A program made the position numbers and the translations under genes. The notes beneath the pieces are model-generated. The model did no database searches, was not told where the DNA came from, and saw only the letters and a program-made list of their open reading frames with translations. From NCBI RefSeq assembly GCF_022179645.1, contig NZ_BPRA01000006.1, positions 186,001-250,000 on the forward strand: 64,000 nt of DNA, read 5' to 3'. The DNA comes from Methylobacterium thuringiense (GTDB lineage Bacteria; Pseudomonadota; Alphaproteobacteria; Rhizobiales; Beijerinckiaceae). Below, piece by piece: positions 16,394 through 28,100 of this stretch (positions are counted from its first letter, which is position 1; the number at the start of each line of letters is the position of its first letter).

Positions 16394-17710
16394 TCAGGCG
16401 CCGACGGGAATTGCGACGGCCGAGGCCGGCGGCGTCTGCACGCCCGGCGGCTCGTAGCCGCGCGTCTCCGGCATCAGCGTGAGATAGACCACGAAGCCCG
16501 CCGCCGAGATCGCCGCCAGCACGAGGAAGGCCGTCGAGAAGCCGGCCCCGACGATGATGACCCCGGCAAGCGTCGCGCTGAACGAGGCCCCGACGCCCTG
16601 CGCCGTCGCCACCGCGCCCTGCGCCACGTTGAAGCGGCCGGTGCCGCGGGTCAGGTCCGCCACGACCAGCGGAAACAGCGCGCCGTAGATGCCGGCGCCG
16701 ATGCCGTCGAGGCATTGCACCGCCACCAGCCAGAACGGATCGTCGGAGAAGGTGTAGAGCACGCCGCGGATCGCCAGGAAGCCGAAGGCGGTGAGGAAGA
16801 TCGGCTTGCGGCCGATGATGTCGGCCTTGGCGCCGACGAAGACCGCGACCGGCACCATCACGAGCTGGGCTGCCACGATGCAGAGCGCGATCAGCGAGGT
16901 CGCGTGATCCTTCCCCGAGATCTTTGTCAGCAACTGTCCAACGGACGGGAGCATCGCCGCGTTGGCGAGGTGGAAGGCCGCGCACAGACCCGCAAACAGC
17001 ATCAGGTGCTTGTTCTGCAATAAGGCGCCGATGCCGGATGGCTGGTCCGCGCCTTCGGCCACGGTCTTGGTGTGATCCATGCCGCGGGCGAGGTCGTCGT
17101 CGATCGCGTCGCCCGGGATCATCAGCGTCGCGGCGATCGAGACGAAGGCGAGGATCGCCATCAGCCAGAACACCACGATCGGCCCGAAGAAATAGGCGCT
17201 GCCGCCCGCGATCATCGCGGAGGCCGCGTTGCCGGCATGGTTGAAGCCCTCGTTGCGGCCGACCTGCCGGGCGAACATCTTCGGGCCGACCACACCGAGG
17301 GTGATCGCCGCGATCGCCGGCGGAAAAATCGCCCCGGCGATGCCGGCGACCGATTGTGTCGCCGCCACGACGTAGAAGTTCGAGACGAAGGGCAGGGCGA
17401 GGCAACTCAGCGTCACCGCCACCGCCGCGGCGATGACGACGCCGCGCTTGTTGTTGGTCCTGTCGATCAACGCCCCGGCCGGCGTCTGCGCGATCAGCCC
17501 GGCAATTCCGGCGATGGTCATGACGAGGCCGATGGTCGCCTCGTTCCAGCCCTGCTCGGGGCCGCGCACGGCGAGCAGGTAGATCGCGAGATACGGTCCG
17601 AGTCCGTCACGGACATCCGCGAGAAAGAAGTTCATGGCGTCGAGGCCGCGCAGCGAGCGTGCCGATGGCAGACGCGTCGGGGCTGCCGGCGCATCGGTCT
17701 GCTGCGTCAT
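16394..17710 (-). CDS. Major facilitator superfamily transporter
   Basis: The 438-residue protein has 12 predicted helices with an MFS loop (GALIDRTNNKRG, about residue 85) and a repeated loop in the second half (GAKADIIGRKP). The N-terminal SLRGLDAMNFFLADVRDGLGPYLAIYL is typical of a group of MFS proteins common in Methylobacterium and rhizobia. The substrate cannot be told. The ATG at 17710 is preferred to one 27 codons upstream because the extra residues are not conserved-looking. It leads the run MFS, phosphoesterase, ArsB-like, YdcZ-like, all minus strand with short gaps. Confidence 0.85.
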   Translation of the reverse strand: MTQQTDAPAAPTRLPSARSLRGLDAMNFFLADVRDGLGPYLAIYLLAVRGPEQGWNEATIGLVMTIAGIAGLIAQTPAGALIDRTNNKRGVVIAAAVAVTLSCLALPFVSNFYVVAATQSVAGIAGAIFPPAIAAITLGVVGPKMFARQVGRNEGFNHAGNAASAMIAGGSAYFFGPIVVFWLMAILAFVSIAATLMIPGDAIDDDLARGMDHTKTVAEGADQPSGIGALLQNKHLMLFAGLCAAFHLANAAMLPSVGQLLTKISGKDHATSLIALCIVAAQLVMVPVAVFVGAKADIIGRKPIFLTAFGFLAIRGVLYTFSDDPFWLVAVQCLDGIGAGIYGALFPLVVADLTRGTGRFNVAQGAVATAQGVGASFSATLAGVIIVGAGFSTAFLVLAAISAAGFVVYLTLMPETRGYEPPGVQTPPASAVAIPVGA

Positions 17711-18058
17711 CGTCGGTCTCCGGAGCGGGAAGCTGCCGTCACGCCCGCAAAGGGCCCCGTCCGGCAAGGCCAAGAATGCACCGGGGGCCAATCGGTTCCG
17801 GGTTGAGGATTATACTTGGCTCGATTTCGTGGCTCTGTTGCACAACGGCCTCAAGTCACGGGAATGAATACAGAATCGCGCTCCTTTGGCATCGGCGCGC
17901 GGGAACGGCCGTCGGCCACGTCCGAGCCGGGCTACGGAGCCGAGGTCCACTGCGCGGAAAAGCGTGGCTTGACGGGAGTGCGGGCGGCTGTGAACGATCG
18001 CATGACGGCTTCGGCCGGTATGTCGGACGGACGGGGCGGCCGTCGCGAGGAGAACGAG
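17711..18058. other. Intergenic region with an IS-end-like motif
   Basis: This spacer separates the divergent MFS and TerB genes. At 17831-17845 it contains GGCTCTGTTGCACAA, which looks like the terminal repeat of some insertion sequences, but I see no partner repeat or transposase. Otherwise nothing is recognised. Confidence 0.4.
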
Positions 18059-18493
18059 ATGGGGTTCTTTCAGGACGCGCTGGTCCGCATCAACCGGGCC
18101 GTCATGTCCTATGCGGGCGATGCCGTGTTCATGCAGGCGGCGGTGGCGGCGGCCGCAAACGTCATCGTCGCGGACGGCGACACCGACGAGGAGGAGATCG
18201 AATCCGCTCTCGTCAGCATGCGCGCCAACCCGATCCTCGAGAAATCCTACGACACGCTGACCCTCGAGAAGGAGCTGTTCGAGGCTCTGGCGCGGGCCGA
18301 GCTGCGGGCCGGGCGGCTCGAGAACATGACGCTCGTCGCCGCCATCGCCGACCGGCCGCTGGAACACCGCCAGCACGTCTTTCTCATCGCCGCCGACGTG
18401 GCGGACAAGGGCGGCGTGACCGAGACCGAGCACAAGGTGCTCGAGGCGCTGGCCGAAGCGCTCGCCGTCGACAAGGCGGCGCTGCTCGGCTGA
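18059..18493 (+). CDS. TerB-family (tellurite-resistance type) protein
   Basis: The 144-residue, all-helical product contains VAAAANVIVADGDTDEEEIESAL (acidic metal-binding type loop, about residues 31-53) and a second acidic turn ADVADKGGVTETE near residue 120. This two-fold helical arrangement is the TerB fold. TerB proteins are linked to tellurite and stress responses and are thought to bind metal; no other ter genes are present. GAGGAG lies just upstream of the chosen ATG. Confidence 0.82.
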   Translation: MGFFQDALVRINRAVMSYAGDAVFMQAAVAAAANVIVADGDTDEEEIESALVSMRANPILEKSYDTLTLEKELFEALARAELRAGRLENMTLVAAIADRPLEHRQHVFLIAADVADKGGVTETEHKVLEALAEALAVDKAALLG

Positions 18494-18508
18494 CCGAGCG
18501 TGCCGTTT

Positions 18509-18544
18509 CCGAAGGGGATCGCTTAGGTCCGGGGGACCCTTCGG
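18509..18544. terminator. Possible bidirectional terminator between terB and prfC
   Basis: CCGAAGGG at 18509-18516 can pair with CCCTTCGG at 18537-18544 between two convergent genes. The loop is 20 bases and the T-run short, so it is only a candidate. Confidence 0.4.
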
Positions 18545-18545
18545 T

Positions 18546-20180
<1,635 letters not shown>

Positions 20181-20281
20181 GAATGGCACCGGCCGCCGGT
20201 GGGCGGCCGCTCTGAACGAGGTCCTACGGGTAGAGCCCGCTCTCTACGCGTTCCGTTTCGCGCACGCAAAGACCGGCGCGC

Positions 20282-21031
20282 TCAGCCCCGGCCGACGAAC
20301 GGCATCGTCGTCGCCATCACGGTCATGAACAGCACGTTGGCCGCGAGCGGCAGCCCGGCCATGTAGACCACGGCGTCCGCCGCGTGGCGGGCCTCCATCA
20401 CCGCTTCCGGCTTCATCGTGCCGTCGGCCTGCCGCGCGCCGTGCTGGAAGCTTCGCGTCATCTCGGTCTCGGCATTGCCGATATCGATCTGGCCGCAGGC
20501 GATGTCGAAGGCACGGCCGTCGAGGGCCGTGGAGCGGGTCAGCCCGGTGATGGCGTGCTTCGTCGCCGTGTAGGGCGCGGAGTTCGGCCGTGGCGCCGCG
20601 GCGGCGATCGAGCCGTTGTTGATGATGCGCCCGCCCCGCGGCGACTGCGCCTTCATCTGCCGGAAGGCCGCGCGTGTGCACCAGAACGCGCCGGTGAGGT
20701 TGGTGGTGACGGAGGCGAGCCAGTCCGCATCGGCGATCTCATCCACCGGCACGGCCGGCGTGAAGATGCCGGCATTGTTGAACAGCAGGTCGACCCGGCC
20801 GAAGCGCTCCACCGCCTGCGCGAACAGCCGGTCGACGCTACCCGCATCGCCGACATCCGCCGGCACGCAAGCCGCCGCGCCGCCGGCCGCGGCGATCTCC
20901 CGCGCCACCGCCGCCAGCGGCTCAGGCCGCCGCCCGGACAGCACGACCCGCCACCCCGCCGCGGCGAGCCCCAGGCTCACGGCCCGGCCGACGCCGGACC
21001 CGGCCCCCGTGATGATCGCGATCCCGCCCAT
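20282..21031 (-). CDS. Short-chain dehydrogenase/reductase
   Basis: The 249-residue product has the Rossmann signature TGAGSGVG (residues 8-15), NNAG, and the catalytic set Ser (NNGSIAAA), Tyr and Lys (YTATK). It is a classical SDR using NAD(P)H on an unknown alcohol or ketone. Two ATGs nine bases apart compete: AAGGGG touches the one at 21040 but sits nine bases before the one at 21031, so the latter is preferred. It lies next to tRNA-Gln, outside the AT-rich block beyond. Confidence 0.88.
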   Translation of the reverse strand: MGGIAIITGAGSGVGRAVSLGLAAAGWRVVLSGRRPEPLAAVAREIAAAGGAAACVPADVGDAGSVDRLFAQAVERFGRVDLLFNNAGIFTPAVPVDEIADADWLASVTTNLTGAFWCTRAAFRQMKAQSPRGGRIINNGSIAAAAPRPNSAPYTATKHAITGLTRSTALDGRAFDIACGQIDIGNAETEMTRSFQHGARQADGTMKPEAVMEARHAADAVVYMAGLPLAANVLFMTVMATTMPFVGRG

Positions 21032-21134
21032 CCGGCCCATCCCCTTACCGAAACACGCCCGCGCCGCTGTCGCGCCCCACGCCACCAGTTGCAAGCGCCC
21101 CGGCGGCCGTCTAGACACGCCCGGCCGAGCGCGA

Positions 21135-21209
21135 TGGGGCGTCGCCAAGTGGTAAGGCACCGGTTTTTGGTACCGGCATTCGGAGGTTCGAATCCTCCCG
21201 CCCCAGCCA
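21135..21209 (+). tRNA. tRNA-Gln (anticodon TTG)
   Basis: All arms fold: acceptor TGGGGCG pairs with CGCCCCA, the D arm is GCCAAGTGGTAAGGC, the anticodon stem CCGGT/ACCGG encloses TTTTGGT with anticodon TTG, and the T arm GGAGG-TTCGAAT-CCTCC is perfect. Discriminator G and an encoded CCA end the gene. The sequence beyond becomes AT-rich at once, which makes this tRNA a candidate island boundary. Confidence 0.96.
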
Positions 21210-21625
21210 GGCTTCGCGCATGCCATTGATCGCGCTTCGTTTTTACCTTGAGAATTCGAAGGTTGCACATGTCTCTATAGCACATGACTGTACTACAGAG
21301 CGTGCCCGATGCCTGCCATCGCCCTTGACCCGTGTGTCATTTGCTGCCCAGATATTCTATAAATGGCTTGAGGATTTGGATGACCGAACCCATTAACAAA
21401 CATTCAGCGGGAGCGCTTTAAAGATTGAGAGCGAGCGACGCTTTGGATTCACGCTGGTATCGTCGTCCAACCTAAGAAGGCTTGCGTGTAACTGCTGGGT
21501 AGGAGCTGCGGTAAGGAGAGGCGAGCGCCCCAAAATGCGATGGCGATTCTCAACGGAAAGCGTTCTGACTGAACTTAGATTTTGTCGCTGACCACGTAAA
21601 CCTAAGAATTCAAATTGGAATTTTG
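21210..21625. other. AT-rich intergenic region after tRNA-Gln
   Basis: About 415 bases of composition unlike the rest of the window lead to the AT-rich glycosyltransferase. No integrase, transposase or repeat of the tRNA 3' end was found. The content is unexplained. Confidence 0.5.
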
Positions 21626-22552
21626 ATGATGAATAATGATATAGTATTTTCCTATTTTGTTACTTCTGATAAGTTTTATAGGCTTGAAAAATCCATATCA
21701 GAACAAATCAAAATTGGGCTGGGAATTTCACAAAATTCATATCTGATTACCGACGGCGTGCCGAATGAGTTTCCAGATGTTTTGAGGGATTTCTTTGGAG
21801 ATCGCATTTTCTCAATCGAATCTTATGTCCTGGATCGTGAAAATAATAAAGCTTTTTCATTTTCCAAACTAAGGAACGGTGCAATTCAGGCCGCTAGAAA
21901 CTCCACAAAATCGTGGATGTTTTTTTGTGATGCTGATACCGTTATTACGAAAATTTCTTTGCCGAATAGTGGTACTAAGTATGCTTTACCGTATGTCTAT
22001 TGGCAAAAGGAAGCCGATGAATCGGTTTGGGAATCGGTGCGCGCGATTGAAAAAGGCGGAGAAAGCGCATTTTCTGAGGGAAATTCCTGGTTCGTGATCC
22101 ATCGCGATGTTTTTGGCCAATTAGATTTTAATGAACAGATAATTGGCTATGGTTGGGAAGATCTCGAATTTTCTGTTCGGGTTCAGGCAAGCGGGTTTGC
22201 TGTTGGACGATGTGATACCCACGTTGTTCATCTTTTTCATACGCAGGAAGAACGCCAAGTTCATTGGCAACAATTTCAGCGAAATCAAAAAATATTTGAA
22301 GCTGTTCAGCTTGGAACGCAAAATAAATATCTCCCCGATTGGAGAAATTCAGAATTGTTAGAGGCAAGGCATCACGAGTGGGTTGCAAATTTATATTTAG
22401 ACTACACTGCAGAGATGGTTGTAAACCTTCTGAGTAAAACGGCAAATCCATTTAGTGTCATTGATGAAAATATCGTAATACGATGGAACGACTGGCCGGC
22501 CGAGCTTTTCAGGCGTGACGGCGCTTGTCTACAATATGTCGGTCCTCATTAA
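21626..22552 (+). CDS. AT-rich glycosyltransferase-like protein (GT-A fold), likely acquired by transfer
   Basis: The 308-residue product has a metal-binding motif FFCDADTVI (about residues 98-106) and GYGWEDLEFSVRV (about 173-185). The WEDxxF element occurs in galactosyltransferase-like GT-A enzymes, where it helps bind the acceptor and metal. The sugar and acceptor are unknown. Base composition and codon use (many AAT, TTT, ATA codons) differ sharply from all neighbours, which suggests recent transfer. The ATG at 21626 follows GGAA by about eight bases; the TTG just before it is less likely. Confidence 0.75.
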   Translation: MMNNDIVFSYFVTSDKFYRLEKSISEQIKIGLGISQNSYLITDGVPNEFPDVLRDFFGDRIFSIESYVLDRENNKAFSFSKLRNGAIQAARNSTKSWMFFCDADTVITKISLPNSGTKYALPYVYWQKEADESVWESVRAIEKGGESAFSEGNSWFVIHRDVFGQLDFNEQIIGYGWEDLEFSVRVQASGFAVGRCDTHVVHLFHTQEERQVHWQQFQRNQKIFEAVQLGTQNKYLPDWRNSELLEARHHEWVANLYLDYTAEMVVNLLSKTANPFSVIDENIVIRWNDWPAELFRRDGACLQYVGPH

Positions 22553-22958
22553 GAACGCAGCTATGGATGTCCGTCTGATGAGACGGATTTGATATTGATC
22601 TGTCGCGAACTGTGTGGCGGTGGCTGGTCGGGTTCTCTGATCAATCCGACTGTCGCGATAGGCTCGAATATGACATCCATTGCAGGCGGTTGTCGAATTC
22701 GTAGTAACTGTCGTCTGACGAAGATTTGTCGTATTTTGCTATTTTATACAAGAAAATTGGGTGTTCGGTAATGTCTATGATCTGTTTCTTGGGAAGGGTT
22801 GGTTCGTATTTTTGCGCTGAAGACTTGTAATAGCCATTTTCCTATGGCCTGTTTGGACTGATGGGACACAGTTGACCCGCCATGGCCACCCGAAGAGTGT
22901 CTGGTGGGAAAGGACGGTGGGGATTGGCACCGCCTGCGCTGGATCGTAGAGCGTCGGA
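22553..22958. other. Transition region, AT-rich to GC-rich, no gene recognised
   Basis: The first 250 bases keep the AT-rich composition of the glycosyltransferase; composition returns towards the genome average near 22900. Short frames on both strands show no family resemblance. It may hold decayed sequence, but no element could be named. Confidence 0.45.
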
Positions 22959-23576
22959 ATGATCGCAGCCCAGGCCATGAGATGCCTTCCCGATCTGCTG
23001 GCTCAACGCTCGCAGGGCTTCGGAAGCCGCAATTACGCATTCAGCACGACGGGCGAGACACGGCTGGGATTTAGTCAGGCTTCGGCTGCGTCCGGACTCG
23101 ATGCGCCTCCGGTGGCCATGGCGATCCGGTCGCGCGTGGATGCCTTGCTCGCCTCAAATCGCGGGCAGACCGTATCACATTGCGAACAGAGCCTGCTGTC
23201 CGTCCTTGTCCTTCTCGATATGATGACCTCGAACGAAACGCGACGCCTGGTTCTTGCCGGACGCGATACGCCATCGCTGGCAGCGTATGGCATGTCCTAC
23301 GATCTCGACGTTCGGCTTCTGCCTTCAAGGGAGGGTGAAGCCTGCCCGGCCATGGACGACGAACACACGCTCCTTGCCGTCGGCCTGCCACTGCACACCG
23401 TGGCCGAACACGCTCGGAACCCTTGGGCGGTGAGGGGGATCGTCGTCTCGGCCATCATGGATGCCGAGGCAGCGCGCGCTTTTGCTTTGCAGCTTCCGGG
23501 TGCAGCTGACGAAATCGCAACGGGCGTCGATTTCGGCGAGGGCGAGTTGGTCGCCTGGCTTTGGCCACGCCTGTGA
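22959..23576 (+). CDS. Hypothetical protein in a glycan locus, 205 residues
   Basis: No family is recognised. The product lacks a signal peptide and membrane segments. The middle (QSLLSVLVLLDMMTSNETRRLVLAGR) looks helical, and a later stretch (LLAVGLPLHTVAEHA, then GIVVSAIMDAEAARAFALQL) looks like alternating strands and helices of an alpha/beta domain. The end is ELVAWLWPRL. Codon use matches the genome rather than the AT-rich neighbour. It ends 34 bases before the GT61 gene on the same strand and is probably transcribed with it, so a role in glycan synthesis or its control is an inference from position only. Confidence 0.6.
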   Translation: MIAAQAMRCLPDLLAQRSQGFGSRNYAFSTTGETRLGFSQASAASGLDAPPVAMAIRSRVDALLASNRGQTVSHCEQSLLSVLVLLDMMTSNETRRLVLAGRDTPSLAAYGMSYDLDVRLLPSREGEACPAMDDEHTLLAVGLPLHTVAEHARNPWAVRGIVVSAIMDAEAARAFALQLPGAADEIATGVDFGEGELVAWLWPRL

Positions 23577-23610
23577 CATCCGCCCTCACACGCTCGCAGT
23601 GCTGCTCGTG

Positions 23611-24738
23611 ATGACATCCCGGCTCGTCACCGAACTCCCGCTCGGCTCACTCTGCCTGCTGCCATCGGACAGGGCGGGCTGGCATGAGTTCGGCTCAGCC
23701 AAAGCGATCGAGATGCCGTCGCCATCGTTTCTCGGCGGTGCGGGCGGGCTCGATCTCTTCACACGTTTTGCCGGGCGAACGATGACGATGCCGGCTCATG
23801 GTTGCGCCGTGCTGACCGATGCGTACGCCTACGGCGACGGCTTGGCTTTCATCGACGATCATCTTCTGCTCGAACCGTCGGTGACAGCATCGCCGATCGA
23901 TATCGGCGCCTGGGGCTTTTTCCGCGATGTCGGCCCTCTCGATGGCGGCAAGCGCCGCATCGACAACTGGTCGGAGCATCCACACCGGCTCGGCGAGGCC
24001 GTGCTCCTCGCCCGTCGCAGCGACTTCGTCTACGGCCATTGGCTGCTCGAGACGCTGCCACGGGTGCGGCTCGCGCTACGCTTGTGCAGCGATCAGGCGG
24101 CTTTCGTCGTCAGCGCGTCGATCGCAGATTACCAGATCGAGATGCTGGAGCAGCTCGGGGTCGCGCGGGAGCGTCTGTTTCCCCTCAATCCCGGCACGGC
24201 CGTTCACTGCGACCGGCTTATCGTTCCGAGCCTTGCCCATTGGAGCAGCAACGTCGTTCACGACTTCGCTTGCGAAACCTACGACACGCTCATCGCGGAC
24301 TGCATCGCCCGTACCGGTCAAGGTCGAGCCCATGACAGGATTCTCGTGACCCGGAGCTCGCGCAAGCGCGACCCTCGGCCGCTCTTCAACCTTGCCGAGG
24401 TCGAGTCGGTGACGCGACGGCACGGGTTCGTGACGATCGATCCTGGAGCCGTGCCGTGGTGGGAGCAGATTGCGATCTTCGCGCAGGCCTCGACCGTCGT
24501 CGGCCTGTCGGGATCGGGGCTTCACAATACGGTCTATACAGGGGATCGCAGCCATGTCCTCGTTCTGCAGCCCAACCACAGCCGCAACTTCCTGCAGACG
24601 TCCATCGCGGCGATTCGGCACCACCGGATCTCCTATCTGTTCGGGGAGTCGCTCTCGGCCTTCGACCGCGACGGGTCTGAATGCGGCTATGTGATCGACG
24701 TCGATCTGCTCGATCACATCCTGCCGACGATCGTCTGA
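23611..24738 (+). CDS. Glycosyltransferase family 61-like protein (DUF563)
   Basis: The 375-residue product has the GT61 landmarks: DFVYGHWLLETLPRVRLAL (about residues 137-155), a nucleotide-binding-type region RILVTRSSRKRDPRPLFN, and VGLSGSGLHNTVY (about 300-312), the position of the usual GxHGAGLxN motif, here with Ser-Gly-Ser-Gly. GT61 enzymes transfer pentoses or hexoses to glycans. A GTG one codon earlier is an alternative start; no ribosome binding site is evident. The next gene downstream is the triple glycosyltransferase. Confidence 0.8.
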   Translation: MTSRLVTELPLGSLCLLPSDRAGWHEFGSAKAIEMPSPSFLGGAGGLDLFTRFAGRTMTMPAHGCAVLTDAYAYGDGLAFIDDHLLLEPSVTASPIDIGAWGFFRDVGPLDGGKRRIDNWSEHPHRLGEAVLLARRSDFVYGHWLLETLPRVRLALRLCSDQAAFVVSASIADYQIEMLEQLGVARERLFPLNPGTAVHCDRLIVPSLAHWSSNVVHDFACETYDTLIADCIARTGQGRAHDRILVTRSSRKRDPRPLFNLAEVESVTRRHGFVTIDPGAVPWWEQIAIFAQASTVVGLSGSGLHNTVYTGDRSHVLVLQPNHSRNFLQTSIAAIRHHRISYLFGESLSAFDRDGSECGYVIDVDLLDHILPTIV

Positions 24739-25106
24739 GCCGATCGGACGATCGGCCGCCTGCAGGGAGGAGGATCGCTGTTTGCAACGAAGCGATCAGG
24801 CTGCGCGCCCTCCGTCCGGTGAAACTCTTGCCTCGGCTCTTCTCCGCCCCTACCGCCCAAGGCTCTGGAAAAATTGATAATCTGCCGTCACAGAACTGGA
24901 TCGGTAGACGGCAGGCGTCGACGCACCCGCACATCTGCGGGCTTATGCGTCGGGCAAGGCGCTCAAGCGAAAGCGTGGCTCGCTGCGGCGGTATCGTTTG
25001 ATGACAAAGACCGCACTGCCGCCTATGTGTCCCACTCGATCTTCGATGGTGCGGTGCGGGAGCATCGCATGCGACTGGAACGATCCGAGCCAGAGATACA
25101 CCGTCT
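24739..25106. other. Intergenic region before the triple glycosyltransferase
   Basis: About 370 bases contain open frames with coding-like composition from 24870 to 25100 but no recognisable protein. It could hold the promoter of the large gene and a decayed coding remnant. No hairpin terminator was seen after the GT61 gene. Confidence 0.4.
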
Positions 25107-28100
25107 GTGAAAATCCTCCTGGACTTGCAAGGGCTCCAGTCGTCGAGTCGTGAGCGCGGCATCGGGCGGCTGACCCGGCAATTGGCGCTCGCGATGATCG
25201 CGGAGGGGGGGCACGAGTTTCATGTGCTCTTCGGAGAAGATCTTTCCCATGAGATCGATGCCGTCGAAACGGAGTTCCGGCGCCTGCTGCCGCCGGGGCG
25301 GATCCACACCTTCGGACCCTATGGGCCGACGGCCTGCGTGCATGAGGCCAATGTCTGGCGTGCCCGCGCGGCCGCCCTGTTGCGCGAGGCGCGTATCGCT
25401 CAGATCGCTCCCGACATCGTTCATGTCGGCTCGCTGTTCGAGGGCTTCGTCGAGGACTTCATCACCTCCGTCGGGCTGCTCCAGGGCGACCACGCTACCG
25501 CGGTGACGTTGTACGACCTGATCCCCCTGGCCGATCCTGACCGCTATCTCGGATCCCCCGCCTACAAGAGGCACTACCTGCGCAACGTGCAGGATCTGAA
25601 GCGCGCCGACCTGCTGCTCTCGATCTCGGAATACTCCAAGCGCGAGGCGATCGATCTCTTGCAATTGCCGGAGGAGCGCATCGCGGTGATGTTCGCCGGC
25701 GTCGGCGATCATTTCCGCCCCGTCTCCCTGTCGGCACCGGAGAAGGGCGCGTTGCTCGGCCGATACGGCATGAGCCGGCGCTTCGTCCTCTTCGTCGGCG
25801 CCGCCGATCCGCGCAAGAACATCAAATTGCTGGTCCGCGCCTACACGCAGCTGCCCGCGGCCTTACGCGCCGACCTCGATCTCGTCTTCGCAGGCAAGCT
25901 CGTGGCGCACGAGAAGGACGCCATTGCAGCGGCGGCCGAGCGTCACGGCGTGCCGCCCGAGCACGTGATCTTCACGGGCTACATCGCCGATGCCGACCTG
26001 ATCGCCTTGTACGGCTTGTGCGACGTCCTGGTCTTTCCGTCCACGCACGAGGGTTTCGGGCTTCCGCCGCTCGAGGCGATGGCCTGCGGTGCGCCGGTGC
26101 TCGTCGCCGACAACACCAGCCTTCCCGAGGTGGTCGGCCGGCAGGACTGCCTTTTCGACCCGTTCGACGTGGAGTCGCTGCGCGAACGGCTGCTCTTCGC
26201 CCTGGGCAATCGCCAGTGGCGCGAGGCCATGCGCGCCTACGGCCCGCAACGGGCGAGGATGTTCACGTGGCGGGCGGCGGCTCGGCGCGCACTCGACGCC
26301 TTCGAGGAGCTTCACGCACGCCGAATGCGCGAGCGCGCCGAGATCCGGTTCCCGGAGCGTCCGACGCTGCCTGCGCCGACGCGCCGGCCCCGTATTGCGT
26401 TCGTCTCGCCCCTGCCGCCCGACCATTCCGGGATCGCCGACTACAGCGCCGAGCTGTTGCGCGAACTGCTCGACCATTACGAGATCGATCTCGTTCATCC
26501 GGACGGCATGACCGAGGATCCCTGGCTCGCCGGCAACTGCGCGGTGCGGGACATCGCCTATTTCGAACGGCACGCGGGCGGCTACGACCGCATCGTCTAT
26601 TCCTTCGGCAACTCGACCTTCCACACCCACATGTTCCGGCTGCTCGCGCGCTTTCCGGGCACCGTCATCCTCCATGACGCCTTCCTGTCGAATCTCGCGA
26701 TCCACCTGATGCACGTCGCCGGCAAGCCTGCGGACGTGATCGTCGAGGAAATCTACGCGTCACACGGCATCACCGGGCTGCGCCTGTTGGCCGACGAGGG
26801 ATATGACGGCGTCAGCCGCGAACTGACCATGAGCGGCGCGATCTTCCGCAACGCGCACGGCGTCATCGTGCATTCCGACTTCGCCCTCGGGATCGCCGAA
26901 GCGGCTTTCGGGCCGACGGTGCGGCCGATGATGACGGTCGTGCCGCATCTGCGCTCCCTGCCGAAGCCCGGCGCGCGCGACGTGGCGCGGGAGACGCTCG
27001 GCATCCCGCAGGACGCCTTCGTGATCGCAAGCTTCGGCATCGTCGATCCGCGCAAGCTCAACCTGCTGACGGCCGAGGCGTTCGTCGCGAGCGGCCTCGC
27101 CGCGGACCCCGAGAGCCGCCTCGTCTTCGTCGGCCCCTATCATGAACCGTATGCGGGCGAGGTGCTGGCCGCCGTCACCGGTCGTCATCCCGATGCCGTG
27201 GTGGTTTTCGCTGGCCGCCTCTCCGACGCAGAATACGGGCACTACATGGCGGCGGCGGATGTCGCCATCCAGCTTCGGACCGAATCCCGCGGCGAGACTT
27301 CGGGCGCCACGCTCGGCGCCATGGCCTACGGCCTGCCGACGATCGCGACGGACCTCGGACCCGTGGCCGAGTTTCCGGACGATTGTCTGGTCAAGCTCGC
27401 GCCCGATGCGGATGCCGAGGAGGTCGGCGCCGTCCTGCTTCGTCTCCGCGAGGATCGCGAGGAATCCCGTCGCCTCGGCGAGGCGGCGCGCGCTCATCTC
27501 GCCGTCGCGCATGCGCCGAGAGCCATCGGCCGTCGCGTGCGGGATATCGTGGAAGGCTTCGCGACGACCTCCGGGCGTGTCGGCGAACGCGTGCTCGTCG
27601 ACGCCGTCGTCGACATCGCTACCGAAACACAGCCAAGTTCGGCCGACCTCGGGCGTCTCGCAGACCATGTGCGGGCGCTCTATCCACCGCCGCGCCGCCG
27701 GCAGATGTTCTACGACGTATCGGGTGTGGCTCGCGAGGACCTGCGCACAGGCATCGAACGCGTCGTGCGGGCCGTCCTCGAACGCCTCATCGTGACTCCT
27801 CCCGACGGCTTCCGCATCGAGCCCGTCGTCATTCGCGATGGAATCCCGCATTACGCGCGCTCCTTCGCGCGGGACCGGCTCGGCCTTCCGACCGGCGCGC
27901 TTGAGGACGCTCCTGTCGTATTCGGGCCGGGCGATCAGTACCTCAGCGTCGATTGGGTGCCGGATCGTTTGCCCGACGCCGCGCTATGGCTCGGCCGCTT
28001 CCGGCGTGCCGGCGGAACGGCGACCTTCGTGGTCCACGACCTCCTGCCGCTTGAGATGCCCCAGTACTTTCCGGACTGGCTCGAGGACATGGATCGGCGC

